NCBI GenBank assembly: GCA_037178675.1
Contig: JAYMGJ010000138.1
Span: forward strand, 1-60,496
DNA: 60,496 bases
Reading direction: 5' to 3'
Source: Scleroderma bovista
Taxonomy: Eukaryota > Basidiomycota > Agaricomycetes > Boletales > Sclerodermataceae
How positions within the stretch are numbered: position 1 is the first letter of the stretch; each line of letters opens with the position of its first letter. Positions 11,078 to 21,864 of this stretch are shown here, in pieces. Position numbers and translations under genes: made by a program. Below the pieces are notes generated by a model. It was not told where the DNA came from. It made no database searches and saw nothing but the letters and a program-made list of their open reading frames with translations.

Positions 11078-13393
11078 TGTGCGCCTAAGTGAGGGAAGAG
11101 GTCAGAACAACCAACAACCAACACCAAATGACAGCAATATGCGAGTGGTGGTCTTCCTTTGCGTTTCTGGTATTTAATGTCCTCAGGGGGATGTGCTGCA
11201 CGCCTTCAGGCAGGATGCAGGAGGGAAGGGAAGAGCTTCTGATGGGGAATAGATGCGACTGGGGATGGTATTGACTCCTCTTCAGCCTACCACAGTGGTT
11301 AGGAAGAGTCCTGGGATAGAAAAGCGATGATAGATTGATGACAGGGGTGTAACAGCAGTGATGGAGCAGAGGGGAAGCAAGGGGACAGTGATGGGATAGA
11401 GTGGACAGTGATGCTAGACTGCGCTTCAGCCTAGAGAAATGATCAGATACAAGATATATCTGATAAACAGCAATATAGGAGCTTTAGGCCAGCACTGAGT
11501 GACCTACAAGTCCAAAGACAGAGATAGAGCTTATAGACAGTGAGGGAGAGTGAATGTGGTCGCTTTATTGAGGGGGAAGCAGACACTTCCTTGCAGCCTT
11601 TGGCTGCTGGTTTATATACAGGAGGGGCTGTGGCCCTGTAAGCACAAATGACTAAGTGCTTGGTAAGAAATTGGTAAGAAATTGGTAAGCGATTGATAAG
11701 CAGTGTAATCAGGCTGAGTCATCGATGGGGAGAGCCTGAACAAGCTGCTGAGCCAAGGGAAAGAGCAAAAACATAGGTAAAAAGGGGTGTATAACCAAGA
11801 ATATGGAAAAATCATTGCATGGGGCCCAAAAGAGAGGGGGGGAAAGCATGGGATGAGTAGATCGAAGCTAAATGAGCATATGCAATGACATAATGCATAT
11901 GAATCATAGGGGCATGAGTCATGAATTGATAAGCAGCATAGTAAGCATGATTTGAAGGATGATTGGTAAGTGATTGGTAAGGGGAGTAATGGGGATTAGT
12001 AATGCCAAGAGGGGATGAATAATGCGCAGCAGAGTGAGTCAGAGTGAGCCAGAGTGACTCTGTGTGACTCAGAAAGAAGGGAAGCACAACCTATGATTTA
12101 TTGAACTTTAGATCTGGAGATGAGCTTCTGAAGCAGTGCCACTGATGGGAGTGGCTGGGGGATAATAAAAGAATTGATCCGACCAGAAGAGCAGTGTCAG
12201 GGGGCCTGGAATGACAAGTAGAGTCACAGCTGGTCACAGAGTGTCACAAATCCCTTGGATTGAGCTTCTGTAGAGCAAAAACGCAAAATTTGGTGCTTTC
12301 GAAGTGCAGTCTTCCCTTGAGCAGTAAGGGGAAGGTTCTGTACTCTATTAGGGCTCCTAAGAAGGGTTCTAGAGCACTGTTTCATTCGTGTTTGTTGCGG
12401 GATAGCAGGGAAGAGAATCACAAGTAGCGGATTCGACGTGTCCAGGGAAGCAAGATGAATGATAGAGGGAGATGGATGTGACAGGACTCTGGGATGAAAG
12501 GACCATATGCAGAGGACTCAGGAGACACAGAGACGACCAGGTATGAATTTTCAAGTCTAACGATAGACTTGAGACGACCAAAGTATGTGCGCGACGCAGG
12601 ACTGACGAGGAGAATGCGCTGACCGAGAACGAGAGGGACTGAGGGAGAAGGCTGGGAAGATATGTACCAGACAGTACACAGGAGCTCAGGGAGAGGCTGT
12701 CCCAAGAGCAGGACATAGTTGAGGTCTGCTGCAATAGTGGAGAAACGTTCCAGAGAAAATGTGGACTCCATAGTGAGTGATGAAGTGGGTGTCTGGATTG
12801 TGGGTGGAATATCTCCGTGGGAAATGAACGGATTTACGTCGGAACTTGACAGGCAGATAGACCATGGTCTAGGCTCCATGATGGTATAGTCACATGATTG
12901 ATAGCTTCAAAAATGGCGGAGCTATTCAAAATATCGGAATGCCGGCACTGGGCGCCTAAATTTGACATTTGGGCGCTAAAAATGATTCTTCCTTTTCTCC
13001 TTTGTTTCTCTATCGTTTCTTCTGCTTCTTTGGTTGTTCTGGTATGGGAGTTGGACTGCAGTAGGTTGCATTCCTCTCTCATACTGAAATGATCATCAAT
13101 CCTTGGATTCTTCTGCTTCTTGGCGGTTCTTGTGCGAGGGATGACTGCCAGACGATGGCATTCATCTCTTGCTCCAGGATAGTCATTCTTGTGCGATAGA
13201 TGGCTATGACAAGCTTGTATTCATCCTTCGCATAAGGATAGTCTTGACTTTGTGTGATATGGATAGCAAGGGCTGTCTGTATCCCTCAAGTCGGGGCAAT
13301 CTTTCAACAGATCTTGGGTGTGCGTTCTTCACATTAGTTTCATCAGCTAACTTTCTCCATGTCCACAGTACCAAACACGTTTGGTGCGTGACA
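11078..13393 (-). repeat. 3' LTR of outer element (2316 bp, complete)
   Basis: On the minus strand it begins TGTCACGCACC and ends GGCGCACA, i.e. canonical TG...CA. The TATA box (TATATAAA) is at 11611-11618 read on the minus strand. It differs from the 5' LTR by a C/T pair at 12624/29281 and a G/A pair at 12830/29487, both in CpG, and by retaining 11353-12455, which is missing from the 5' LTR. At 2.3 kb the LTR is long for a fungal Gypsy element. Open frames within it are chance. Confidence 0.93.
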
Positions 13394-13664
13394 TCCACGG
13401 GCAACATGAAATACAATCGTCCCCAATTGTGAACATAGGGGGGGCATGAAAAAAAAAGATGGAAGGCATAGATGGGGCAGGCATAGAAAAGGGGATGCAT
13501 GGGGGGATGACCAGATGTGCACGTCATTGTGAGTCATCTGAGTCATATTGGATTTCTTCATCGTCTGAACTTTCTTCATCAGAGTTATCCATAGTAGTAG
13601 TTGGAGATGATGGGAGATGGCGGGCATAGTATGGGATGAGTCGGAAAGCAGCCACACCTCGAGC

Positions 13665-16600
13665 TCAGATGGTGCCATCCATTTCCTTTAGAACGTATGA
13701 CCCTCCTTGGGTACGACGAACAACTTCATAAGGACCAAGGTATCGAGGCTTGGATTTCCGATCCAGCTCTTTCTCAACCTGGCTGTTGCGTACAAGGACA
13801 AGGTCTCCAGGTTTATAGGTCTTCATGAGTCGCCTAGTATACTTCTTTTCAAATTGTGCCTTGGAACGTAGACGAGACTTGTACAATGTGTTGAATGCAG
13901 CATCAATATCATTGGGTCTTTTCTCCAGTTGGCGAATGCACAAAGCAAGGAGATGCTGGGAAGTCATTCCTGAGTAAAAACCTTCCACAAGGTGGGTGGC
14001 TTCAAACAGATCGAATGGGAGAATGGGATCGAGTCCATGAAGGAGATAGAATGGGCTAAACCCAGTAGAGCGGCGGGTAATGACTTTGTCGGCAAAGAAG
14101 GCATGATGGACCTTGGTAGGCCAGAGGTTGATATCACCATCACAAGATTTGATGATGGCTTCACGAATGATGAAGTGTCCCCGCTCTACAACTCCATTGG
14201 CTTTGGAATTATAGGGGGAAATGCGAATATGGGGGATGGAATAGCGTTGCATGAGTTTCTCAAATGCACCCTTGACTTCACTGCCATTGTCAGTGACAAT
14301 CTGGGCAATGACTCCATAGCGGCAAATGATTTCTTCCCAAAAGAATTTGGCAAGGCTCTCTGCATTGGCATGTCTGAGAGCACGACCTTCAGCAGCTAGT
14401 GAGAGATCATCTCGAGCTGCCACAAGATAGCGGTATCCACGAGCCTTGGGCATGAGCATAACGTCGACATAGATCTTCATGAAAAGACATGGAGATGGGG
14501 AAACAGTGAGAGGGACTTCTGCCTTGCGAGTGCTACGAGTCTGACACTCATGGCAAGAGCGAACATGATGGGTGACATCTTGGTACATTTGCGGCCAATA
14601 GAACCGTTGTCGAATGGCCTGAAAAACTCCATATACTCCACGATGGCCAAGCTGCTCATGAGCTTGATTGAGGATCTGAGCACGTAAGTCTGGATCAAAG
14701 ATGACTTTGACAGGAGGTCGGGGTCCACGACGTTTGAATAGTTGACCTGAATGAATGAAAAACTGGAGAGAACGCCTAACAAAGCGTTTATGGGCAGTGT
14801 TGGAGGGGAATGCAGGGAGTTGAGTGGTTTCAAGGAAGTGGAGAATGCGGCGTAACATGGTATCTTGAGAGGTATCGTCGGAAGAGAATGATGGGAGCGT
14901 CATAGAGTTGTAAGGAAGGGGATGATCATGGGAAAAGAGCAGGATATCTTCAAGCCATTGATCTGCTTCATCAGCATCTCTTTCACCTTCTTCTATTTCT
15001 TCTTCAGTTGGTTGACGTCTTGAAAGTGCATCAGGTCCTTGGTGACGAGTGGCTGGAACGTGAATAAGTTTGAAGTCAAATAAAAGTATACCTTCGATCC
15101 AGCGGTTGATGGTAGCGTTAGGTTGGAGATCTGGATCGTTAAGCATACCCTTAATGTACTTGGCGTCAACTTCAACATGCAGGGTCTTGACTCCATAGAG
15201 AAAGAGACGGTAATGACGAAGTGCGCGGAACAGACCATACAGCTCAAGTTTGGGCTGGCTGTAGTGAGACTCACGCTCGTTGATTGGGAGAGAGCCGTAA
15301 CGAGCAGGATGTTTGTGACCAGATTCATCATACTGAGACAGGATGAATCCAATAGCGATATAGCTAGTGTCGACTGAGAGAACGACTGGGAGATCTGACG
15401 AGTAGTCAATGGGATGAAGGGAGGGAGCGGAAGTGATAGCGGTCTTCAAGGCATTGAAAGCGTCTTGCTGGGGGGTGTCCCAGATGAAAGGAGTGTCTTT
15501 GTGATAGAGGTCGATGAGAGGACGAGCGAGAAGGGAGTAGTTTGCGATCCAGATGCGGACAGTACCACAGAGACCTAGAAAAGAACGTACATCCTTCGGC
15601 GTTGCAAGGGGAGGCCAATCTAAGATCTTCTGGACCTTGCTATGGTTGGGCGAGCAACCATCAGGATGGCATTCTTGGCCAAGAATCAAAACACGAGGTT
15701 GGCAGACCTGCGTCTTTGGACCAGAGAACGTTCCGCCTGCATGCGCAAAGCGATGCATAATCTGGTGCACATCTACAGCATGTTCCCAAATGAAGCGACG
15801 AATCCCTGGGTTGGCTGGCAGGGTTTCAGCATTGCCATTGGTGTCGTCATAGCGTGTTGCAGGGCCTTTGATGGGAAGATCGTCGATGAATATGTTGGCA
15901 GTATGGGGGATCTCATCTTGTAAGATGAAACTAGTACAGTTTTGGAATTCGGAAGGCGAATTGGTGTAGCCTTGTGGCATGGCGGTATGCCGTAAGAGAC
16001 TGAGGGGAGTCATGAATGAGGTGAGATCTCGGCTATCTGGATGCAGTTGGCGGGCATCAAATCCAGAAAAGAGATCAAAGACGGTGTAACATTGCCGACC
16101 GGCGAATGGCTCAACAAAGTCATCCAAAATGGGTGGAACTCCGGCATCTCTGATTGTAACCTTATTGAGAGGCTTCAGATCATGGACAATCCGGATCTTT
16201 CCATTCTTCTTCATAACACAGAACCACTTGGAGCGATATGATGATTGCGCAGGTTCATAGAGTCCGGCTGCGATCTTGTCTCTGAGCAGCTGGATAACAC
16301 GTTCACGAATGCCGGGAGGGATGGGTATGTTGCGGTACTCCCATGGTTCATGGGGCAGGACCGGGATGATGTAAGGGGAGAAGTAGTCTGAGCGAAAATT
16401 GCCGCGTTCCGATTCGTCGAATGCTAGTGCCACTTCATTAAGCTTCATGACATGCGCAAAAAGTTTTTCTTCTTCTGGCCAGAGGAAACCATCAGGGTTT
16501 AGTTTCATTAAAGCCAGGCGCTCCTTGGTAAGCTTCTTCGTGGGAATGAAGTCGGGTGGCAGGGGAGTGAGTGGTGTGAGTGAGTCGAGGGGATTTTCGG

Positions 16601-17255
16601 GGAATTGACGATGAACACGGGCGTCTTCTGGATAGCGACCAGGAACCGGTTTGACTTTCCGATCCACAGGTTTGTAAGCACCAAGGCACCATTGGCCTAG
16701 TTCATCATCGGAGTCCTCGGAGTTTACATAGAATACACGTTGGAAGTGTAACATGTAACAAAAATCTTCAAGAGAGTAGTAGAGCTGGGGTATATTTGAG
16801 TCATCTCGGACTGGACTGGGATAGGGTGAGGTTGGGAGATTCAATGGAGAGGAAAGGGGCAAATTCTGTACATAGAGGATATCAGTAGACAAAAGCGGAG
16901 AAGTATCAGTCAGCATAGATGGTAGTACAGGCATTGTACTAGTAGACAAAATCTGGGGAGATAGGAGTTTTACGACTTCTCGGTCCAAGTGAGTAAACAA
17001 AGCAGCAATAGAAGTACAGGAATAGCCAAGAAGGCTGGGCATAGACAAAGGAAACATTTGTGGAACTGAATGCAGATGTTCTTGATCAAAGAAACAAATC
17101 TTCAAGAAAGGATAGATCCCGCTCTGGATCAATACCAGAAGGGAGTGTCTGAAAGGATGTAGCTTCAGGGGACAAGGGTTCACCACTGATACAGGTGATA
17201 GTCTTGAACGGGGCAGGACAAGGGTCTTGAGTAGCATGGGTAACAGCTGATGCAA
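13665..17255 (-). CDS. Outer Gypsy Pol: reverse transcriptase, RNase H, integrase
   Basis: A 1196-codon open frame. The middle holds the RT core (KIRIVHDLKPLNKVT, then FDLFSGFDARQ, PQGYTNSP, and the catalytic box NIFIDDLPIKG with IDD for the usual YxDD), then RNase H (LSVDTSYIAIGFILSQ ... KLELYGLFRAL ... VEVDAKY). The integrase follows, with an HHCC zinc module (HEQLGH...CHECQ) and a DDE core (YVDVM, VTDNGSE, NGVVERGH) and a GPY-type end (YLGPYEVV). The frame stops at TGA 13665-13667, but 47 more sense codons (ARGVAAFRLIPYYARH... then an acidic tail) follow in frame to a real stop at 13524, so this TGA looks like a nonsense mutation. The frame is +1 to the gag/protease frame and overlaps it by 170 nt. 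Confidence 0.9.
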   Translation of the reverse strand: MHQLLPMLLKTLVLPRSRLSPVSVVNPCPLKLHPFRHSLLVLIQSGIYPFLKICFFDQEHLHSVPQMFPLSMPSLLGYSCTSIAALFTHLDREVVKLLSPQILSTSTMPVLPSMLTDTSPLLSTDILYVQNLPLSSPLNLPTSPYPSPVRDDSNIPQLYYSLEDFCYMLHFQRVFYVNSEDSDDELGQWCLGAYKPVDRKVKPVPGRYPEDARVHRQFPENPLDSLTPLTPLPPDFIPTKKLTKERLALMKLNPDGFLWPEEEKLFAHVMKLNEVALAFDESERGNFRSDYFSPYIIPVLPHEPWEYRNIPIPPGIRERVIQLLRDKIAAGLYEPAQSSYRSKWFCVMKKNGKIRIVHDLKPLNKVTIRDAGVPPILDDFVEPFAGRQCYTVFDLFSGFDARQLHPDSRDLTSFMTPLSLLRHTAMPQGYTNSPSEFQNCTSFILQDEIPHTANIFIDDLPIKGPATRYDDTNGNAETLPANPGIRRFIWEHAVDVHQIMHRFAHAGGTFSGPKTQVCQPRVLILGQECHPDGCSPNHSKVQKILDWPPLATPKDVRSFLGLCGTVRIWIANYSLLARPLIDLYHKDTPFIWDTPQQDAFNALKTAITSAPSLHPIDYSSDLPVVLSVDTSYIAIGFILSQYDESGHKHPARYGSLPINERESHYSQPKLELYGLFRALRHYRLFLYGVKTLHVEVDAKYIKGMLNDPDLQPNATINRWIEGILLFDFKLIHVPATRHQGPDALSRRQPTEEEIEEGERDADEADQWLEDILLFSHDHPLPYNSMTLPSFSSDDTSQDTMLRRILHFLETTQLPAFPSNTAHKRFVRRSLQFFIHSGQLFKRRGPRPPVKVIFDPDLRAQILNQAHEQLGHRGVYGVFQAIRQRFYWPQMYQDVTHHVRSCHECQTRSTRKAEVPLTVSPSPCLFMKIYVDVMLMPKARGYRYLVAARDDLSLAAEGRALRHANAESLAKFFWEEIICRYGVIAQIVTDNGSEVKGAFEKLMQRYSIPHIRISPYNSKANGVVERGHFIIREAIIKSCDGDINLWPTKVHHAFFADKVITRRSTGFSPFYLLHGLDPILPFDLFEATHLVEGFYSGMTSQHLLALCIRQLEKRPNDIDAAFNTLYKSRLRSKAQFEKKYTRRLMKTYKPGDLVLVRNSQVEKELDRKSKPRYLGPYEVVRRTQGGSYVLKEMDGTI

Positions 17256-19814
17256 GTAGCTGAAGACCAGAGACAGGGGGATCGGGAGATTCTAAGGATG
17301 GAGGGAGTGATGAAGGAGTAGTCTGTTCTTCGTCATCCACAGAGGACATGGGAGTAGGAGGAGGAGTGGGAATAGCAGAGTCAGAAGCGAATGAGCAGTT
17401 GACATTTGCATTTGACTTCCAGAATGGAATGGGTGTGAAGGACAACAGAGGAGAATCAGGATCATCACTGATCTCATCAGCTGGATCAGGAGTCATAGCA
17501 GCGGGAGTTGAGAGGGGATAAAATCGGGTAAAGGCAGTTCCAATCTGAGTGACACAACCAGAGTGGGTGTTGGTAGTTTCATCTTTGGAGACAGCCAAGG
17601 AAGTATGCAGAATGAGATAGTCCTGATAACAATTTCCCAATGTATCAACACCATCTTGAGAAGGAAGAGCATAGCAGCTTTCAAGACAAGGGCCTGAAAG
17701 ATCCACAATTTGACAAACAGATAACATTGATCGATCATCAATGGGGAGATGTTCTTGCTCATGGATTCTGGCACAAATGCGGGCAATGACAGGGTGCTCT
17801 TCAACAGCTGCAGAAGTACCACCAGAAAATTCAATCTCTTCAATAATGCTTTGAAGGACTTCATCTGGGGTGGGACTAGGATTGGGGGAAGTGACAGCAG
17901 CTTCAGAAGGAATAGGTGGTGGTGATGGTGGATTGGGGATGAATGGGGGAGATTCAGCATTGTGAGCCAGCAATTGAGGAGGTGACAGAAGAGTAGGACT
18001 TGGAGGAGAGACTTGGAGATTGGGAATCATAGGCACCATAGATGCAAAATTCACAGATGAAGAGGGGTTGGGATAAGGAGGGGGTTCTTCATCGCTGGCT
18101 GGAATAGAGGAGTCTTGTGCTTGATTGGCAGGATCTTCAGTGTCAGAGTTGTCAAATTGTGCATTCAGAAGGATCAGAAGGCTAAGCATAGAGCGTCGCT
18201 CTTCTTCACGAATCTGAGCACAGAGAAAAGCAATGGCAGGGTGAAGTGGTTCCATGACACTATCTCCAACAGCATGAATATGCTCAGCAACAACCTGAAG
18301 AGCTTCATCTAGAGTTGGTTGTGGATTGTTGGAAGAAGTGCTGGCAGGCACAGGCGGAGAATTGATTGAAGATGCAATAGGATGTGATGACAGTGGGCCA
18401 AGAACTGATGAGGGAGGTGAAGCATTGCAAGCTGGCAAACCAGGAGGTGATGAATGAGGTGAGACAGAGGATGCCTTTTCTTCTTCAGCCTTTCCATCTG
18501 GCTCATGCATAGCCAATAGTCCAGTTCCAGAATGATTGGCAGAGTGCGCATCCATTGCACACATCTCCAAGGGATGATCAGTGTTGGCTCCAAAGACAAT
18601 ATATGTACCAGAGTCTTTCTCAACAATGCTGACAGCATTTCCATGGGCCCAGGGACGACCAAGTAGAAGATCAAATCCAGAGTCATTGTCAGGAGAGACA
18701 TAGAGATTGGTCCAGGTCTGGGCAGCACCACAGAATAAAGGAACATTCTCGATAAGACCAGTGAGCTGAGAGAGACCACCATTAGCATCTCTCATGCGCA
18801 AAGTCTGGGAGGTATCGATGGGCATCTTGATGACAGATTTAGCGATGCTGGCCTTGACAACATTAAGAGTAGATCCTGAGTCGATGACTGCCTTGACTGG
18901 AATCTTATTGCAGAGAAGATTGATGGTGATGAGAGGACTGGTAGTGAGACAAATGTAGGAAGCAGCAGGGGGGATTCCTTCAACTGTCCTGACATAGGGA
19001 ATAGCTTGTCTCTTAGTCTTGATAATATCCTGGAAGTATTGGGAGATTTCCTTTGATGATCCAATAGCTTCTCCAACAGACATGGTGAGAGGAGTAGCCA
19101 AGATGCGATCCACAAGACCCTTAATGCTGGTGTTCTGAGAGAGGGAGGAGGACATGGCAGCAGGAGGCCTAGTCTTCTTCTTCTCAGTAGACTCAACAAC
19201 AGGGTTCGAAGATTTGACAGGAAGAGTATCATCTTGCATGATAGCATCATCATTTGCACCATCAAAGACATAGGGATGAACCTCGATGGGCACTGGCACA
19301 GGAATAGATGTGGGGATTGGCTTTGGCAGGGGTATGGGAGTGGCAGCAGGGGCTTTATTCTCCTTTCCCTTGCCTTTTCCATAAGGAGGGATCATGACAC
19401 CTTCAAATGCAGTTTTCCTTTTCTCCTTGGTAACTTTAGGAACACGATCGACAGTGGCAATGAGAGGTTCTTCTTCTTCAAGCTCATAGATTCTGGCTTG
19501 AAGGTCTTCTTCATCATGGGTAATGAAGCGCACATTGTTAGCAGCTCTAGCAGCAGCAGCATGACGCTCATATGCTTGCAGCATAGTCTCTTCTCCATTC
19601 CTGAGAAGTCTTTGACCATTTGTGAGAGTAATTCTGCGTGTTTCATCTCTGGCAAGTGATCCTTTTGATACAAGATCATTGATGACTTCACATCTGTTGA
19701 GACCATGTCCCTCCACACCACATCCATAGCAGGTGATGGGAGGACAAACAGGAGGACGAGTGGGATGAGTAGGAGTGGTCACAGTAGTTGGTGCGGGAGT
19801 AGGGGCTTGGGTAG
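17086..19814 (-). CDS. Outer Gypsy Gag C-terminal part and protease
   Basis: The frame continues directly from the 5' gag part (27709-28817) once the inner element and one copy of its GAATG duplication are removed. Near the start is a CCHC zinc knuckle (CYGCGVEGHGLNRC), followed by a helical basic region, then an aspartic protease active site (VIDSGSTLNVV) near residue ~300 of this segment. The rest is a long Pro/Ser-rich linker, which is unusual: roughly 500 residues between protease and the end of the frame. In this copy the segment has been separated from its start codon, so it is not expressed as annotated. It overlaps pol in a different frame. Confidence 0.85.
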
Positions 19815-19819
19815 GAATG

Positions 19820-20440
19820 TGTCAAGTCCAGGTCTACTCCGGTAGGGGGTCCGGTCAAGTCCGGACAGAAGCGGACGAAGGGGGAGAGCAGAGGGCTGGA
19901 CAAGAGATTAGTCCGGCCGGAGTTGGTGACCGCTTGGATTCAACGACTAAGGACAACGAGCGTTGATCCCTTGCGTAGGTTCCGGTCAAGAAGGGGAGAC
20001 AGAGACAGAGACGGAGACGGGCAAGATCAGGAGTAGAGACTATGGTTGATTTCAGACTGACTATACAGAATAAACTACAGAGTACTTATACTAAGTAGAA
20101 ACTAGGGTCGAGTATATACGGTGACAAGTAAACAACCTAATAGCAGACAAGGAATGACCGGAGTTAGGACTAGGTCAGGTCCGATGAAAATAAAGCAGGT
20201 CCGGTGAAAATACTACAAGGTATGAGATATAAACAGAGCACGGAGAACTCACGGTACTACAGGGTTGACGGAGAAGTGAAGTAACGACTGGATAGGGATT
20301 AATGCAAAGGGTTGCACTTAGCGGAAGAGTATGTGCGCGTCCGGGACCGGAGTGACACGCAGAGGTCCGGAGTTGAGCTGTAGTGCTGCGATGTGACCGG
20401 AGTAACCGGGTATGATCCGGAGTTGGACATGGTCATAACA
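19820..20440 (-). repeat. 3' LTR of inner chromovirus (621 bp)
   Basis: On the minus strand it reads TGTTATGACC ... ACTTGACA. Compared with the 5' LTR (626 bp) it lacks one 5-bp 'aaact' repeat and shows 14 substitutions, each a CpG in one copy and TpG or CpA in the other. About 45 CpG sites can be counted in the ancestral sequence, so close to a third have changed. Confidence 0.95.
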
Positions 20441-20444
20441 GTAT

Positions 20445-20453
20445 CCCCCCTTT
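20445..20453 (-). other. Polypurine tract of inner chromovirus
   Basis: On the minus strand AAAGGGGGG lies four bases before the 3' LTR. This is the expected place and composition for the primer of plus-strand DNA synthesis. Confidence 0.75.
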
Positions 20454-20548
20454 AGGGGCCGAACCCATGAGGCCCCAATGAGGCTGACGTGTGGTCGCCT
20501 AGAACAATGTGGAGTCCGGAGTGAATGTCTGAGTACGAACTTTGGATC

Positions 20549-20555
20549 TATAAAG
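20549..20555 (+). promoter_or_regulatory. TATA box of the antisense Zn2Cys6-type gene
   Basis: TATAAAG lies 58 bp upstream of the ATG at 20607 and 109 bp inside the element from the 3' LTR edge. Position relative to the ATG fits a fungal core promoter and supports 20607 rather than the upstream in-frame ATG at 20478 as the start. Confidence 0.5.
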
Positions 20556-20606
20556 ATCAGACCGGTTTTGCCTGTAGTACCCCTCAGTTCTCTGCCCTCT
20601 AACAAC

Positions 20607-21700
20607 ATGTCGAACATTGCCAAGTCCATCAGCCCCGTCGCCCCCGCTGCCACCGAGTCCAAGGATTGGACGAAGGCCTCTACGCCGGAGTTGCAATCCG
20701 GTAGCGAAGACGAGTCGGACGTCCTTGATGCCAAAGCGAAGGAGCGTCGTCGACGTAAGCAAGTGAAGAGGGAGGAGAAACAACGTAGGGAAGAGGTGGA
20801 GAGGCGAGCGCGCGAAGAGGCGGAGGCCAGAGCGCGAGAGGAGGCGGAGAGAGCCAAGGCGGAGGCGGAACGCAGAGCAAGGGAGGAGGCGGAACGCCAA
20901 GCGCGGGAGCAGGCGGAACGCCAAGCGTGGGAGCAGGCGGAGAAGGACAGGGTGGAGGTGCAACGGAGGGCTGCAGAGGTCGCCGCGAGGCAGAGAGCGA
21001 TGGTGCAGGAGGCGTCGAAGAAGAGGATGAGGGAGGAGCCGGAGGCAGGTCCGAGTGGTGACCGGAGTGAGGAAGCCCGGTAAGCAGTTTTTTATCTTCT
21101 TCTACAATTTTTCATTAATTTCCTGGCAGGTGCGTTCGTTGTGCCAAGCACAAGGCCAAGTGCGAGCGGGACCCTGAAAAGCCCAAGCAGCGCGCGTGCA
21201 TGAAGTGCGCTGGTCTCAAGGAGCGGTGCGAGTGGCCGGAGGTGGGAGGTCCGGGTCCGGTAGTGGACAAAGGGAAGGGCAAGGCGAAGGAGGTCGCAGC
21301 GTCGCCGCGAGGAGGGGAGAAGCGGAAAAAGAAGAAGACGACTGTGAAGGTTGTCGACGATGACGACATCGTCGAAGTACTGGGACCGTCTGGGCAACGG
21401 TCCGGGTTCGACCCTAGGCCGTTTCTAGAGCGGCTGGACAAGCTGACCGGAGCGGTGGAAGAGATGACCGGACAGATGCGCCGGGTAGCGGATGCCACCC
21501 GCTCTGTGGCCAAAGGAAATGAGCGGCTGACGGCCGGCCTCGAGACATTCCTTGAGGAATGCCGTTTCTTCACGGCGCCTTGGGATGAGGACAAGGAGTC
21601 GGAGGACAGCGAGCCGGAGGTCGACCCGGAGGAGGTCGAACAGGAGGTCCAGGGGCTCCAAGAGGAGCAGGAGAACCCTGGCGGCGCTGTGCCGGAGTAA
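20607..21700 (+). CDS. Antisense Zn2Cys6-type protein carried by the chromovirus, two exons
   Basis: Exon 1 is 20607-21079, the intron 21080-21129 (GTAAGC...GGCAG, 50 bp), exon 2 21130-21700; splicing gives 347 codons. The N-terminal half is acidic then a long highly charged helix of Glu/Arg/Ala heptads (residues ~40-140). Right after the splice junction comes a cysteine cluster with spacing C-x2-C-x6-C-x11-C-x2-C-x6-C (CVRCAKHKAKC ... CMKCAGLKERC), which equals the GAL4-type zinc cluster, followed by a basic KRKKKKT stretch, a second amphipathic region (~residues 235-290) and an acidic C-terminus. The intron falls two codons before the first cysteine. It faces opposite to gag-pol and does not overlap pol. 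Function unknown; a DNA-binding regulator, or a nucleic-acid-binding accessory protein, is plausible. Frame is fully open. Confidence 0.8.
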
Positions 21701-21864
21701 GTGGTCCAGTCCGGACTTTGTAAATAGAAAGTGTAATTAGTTTGACTTTTTTGTTTATAAAGAAAAGTGATCTGAGTTTAGTGAGTGATATTACAAGATG
21801 AAGTGAAACAGAGAGTGAAACAGATAAGAGAGACGGATAAAAGAAACAGAGAGCGAGAGTATTA

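Noticed and set aside
12418..12879. 100-150-codon open frames inside the Gypsy LTRs, repeated at 1655-2104 and 29042-29536
   Set aside because: They recur because the LTR recurs, overlap in two frames, have no domain, and are Ser/Leu-rich as expected from the base composition.
15123..15923. Plus-strand open frames opposite the outer pol and gag
   Set aside because: They are shadows of the conserved minus-strand pol and gag, with no motif or intron. This differs from 20607-21700, which does not overlap pol.
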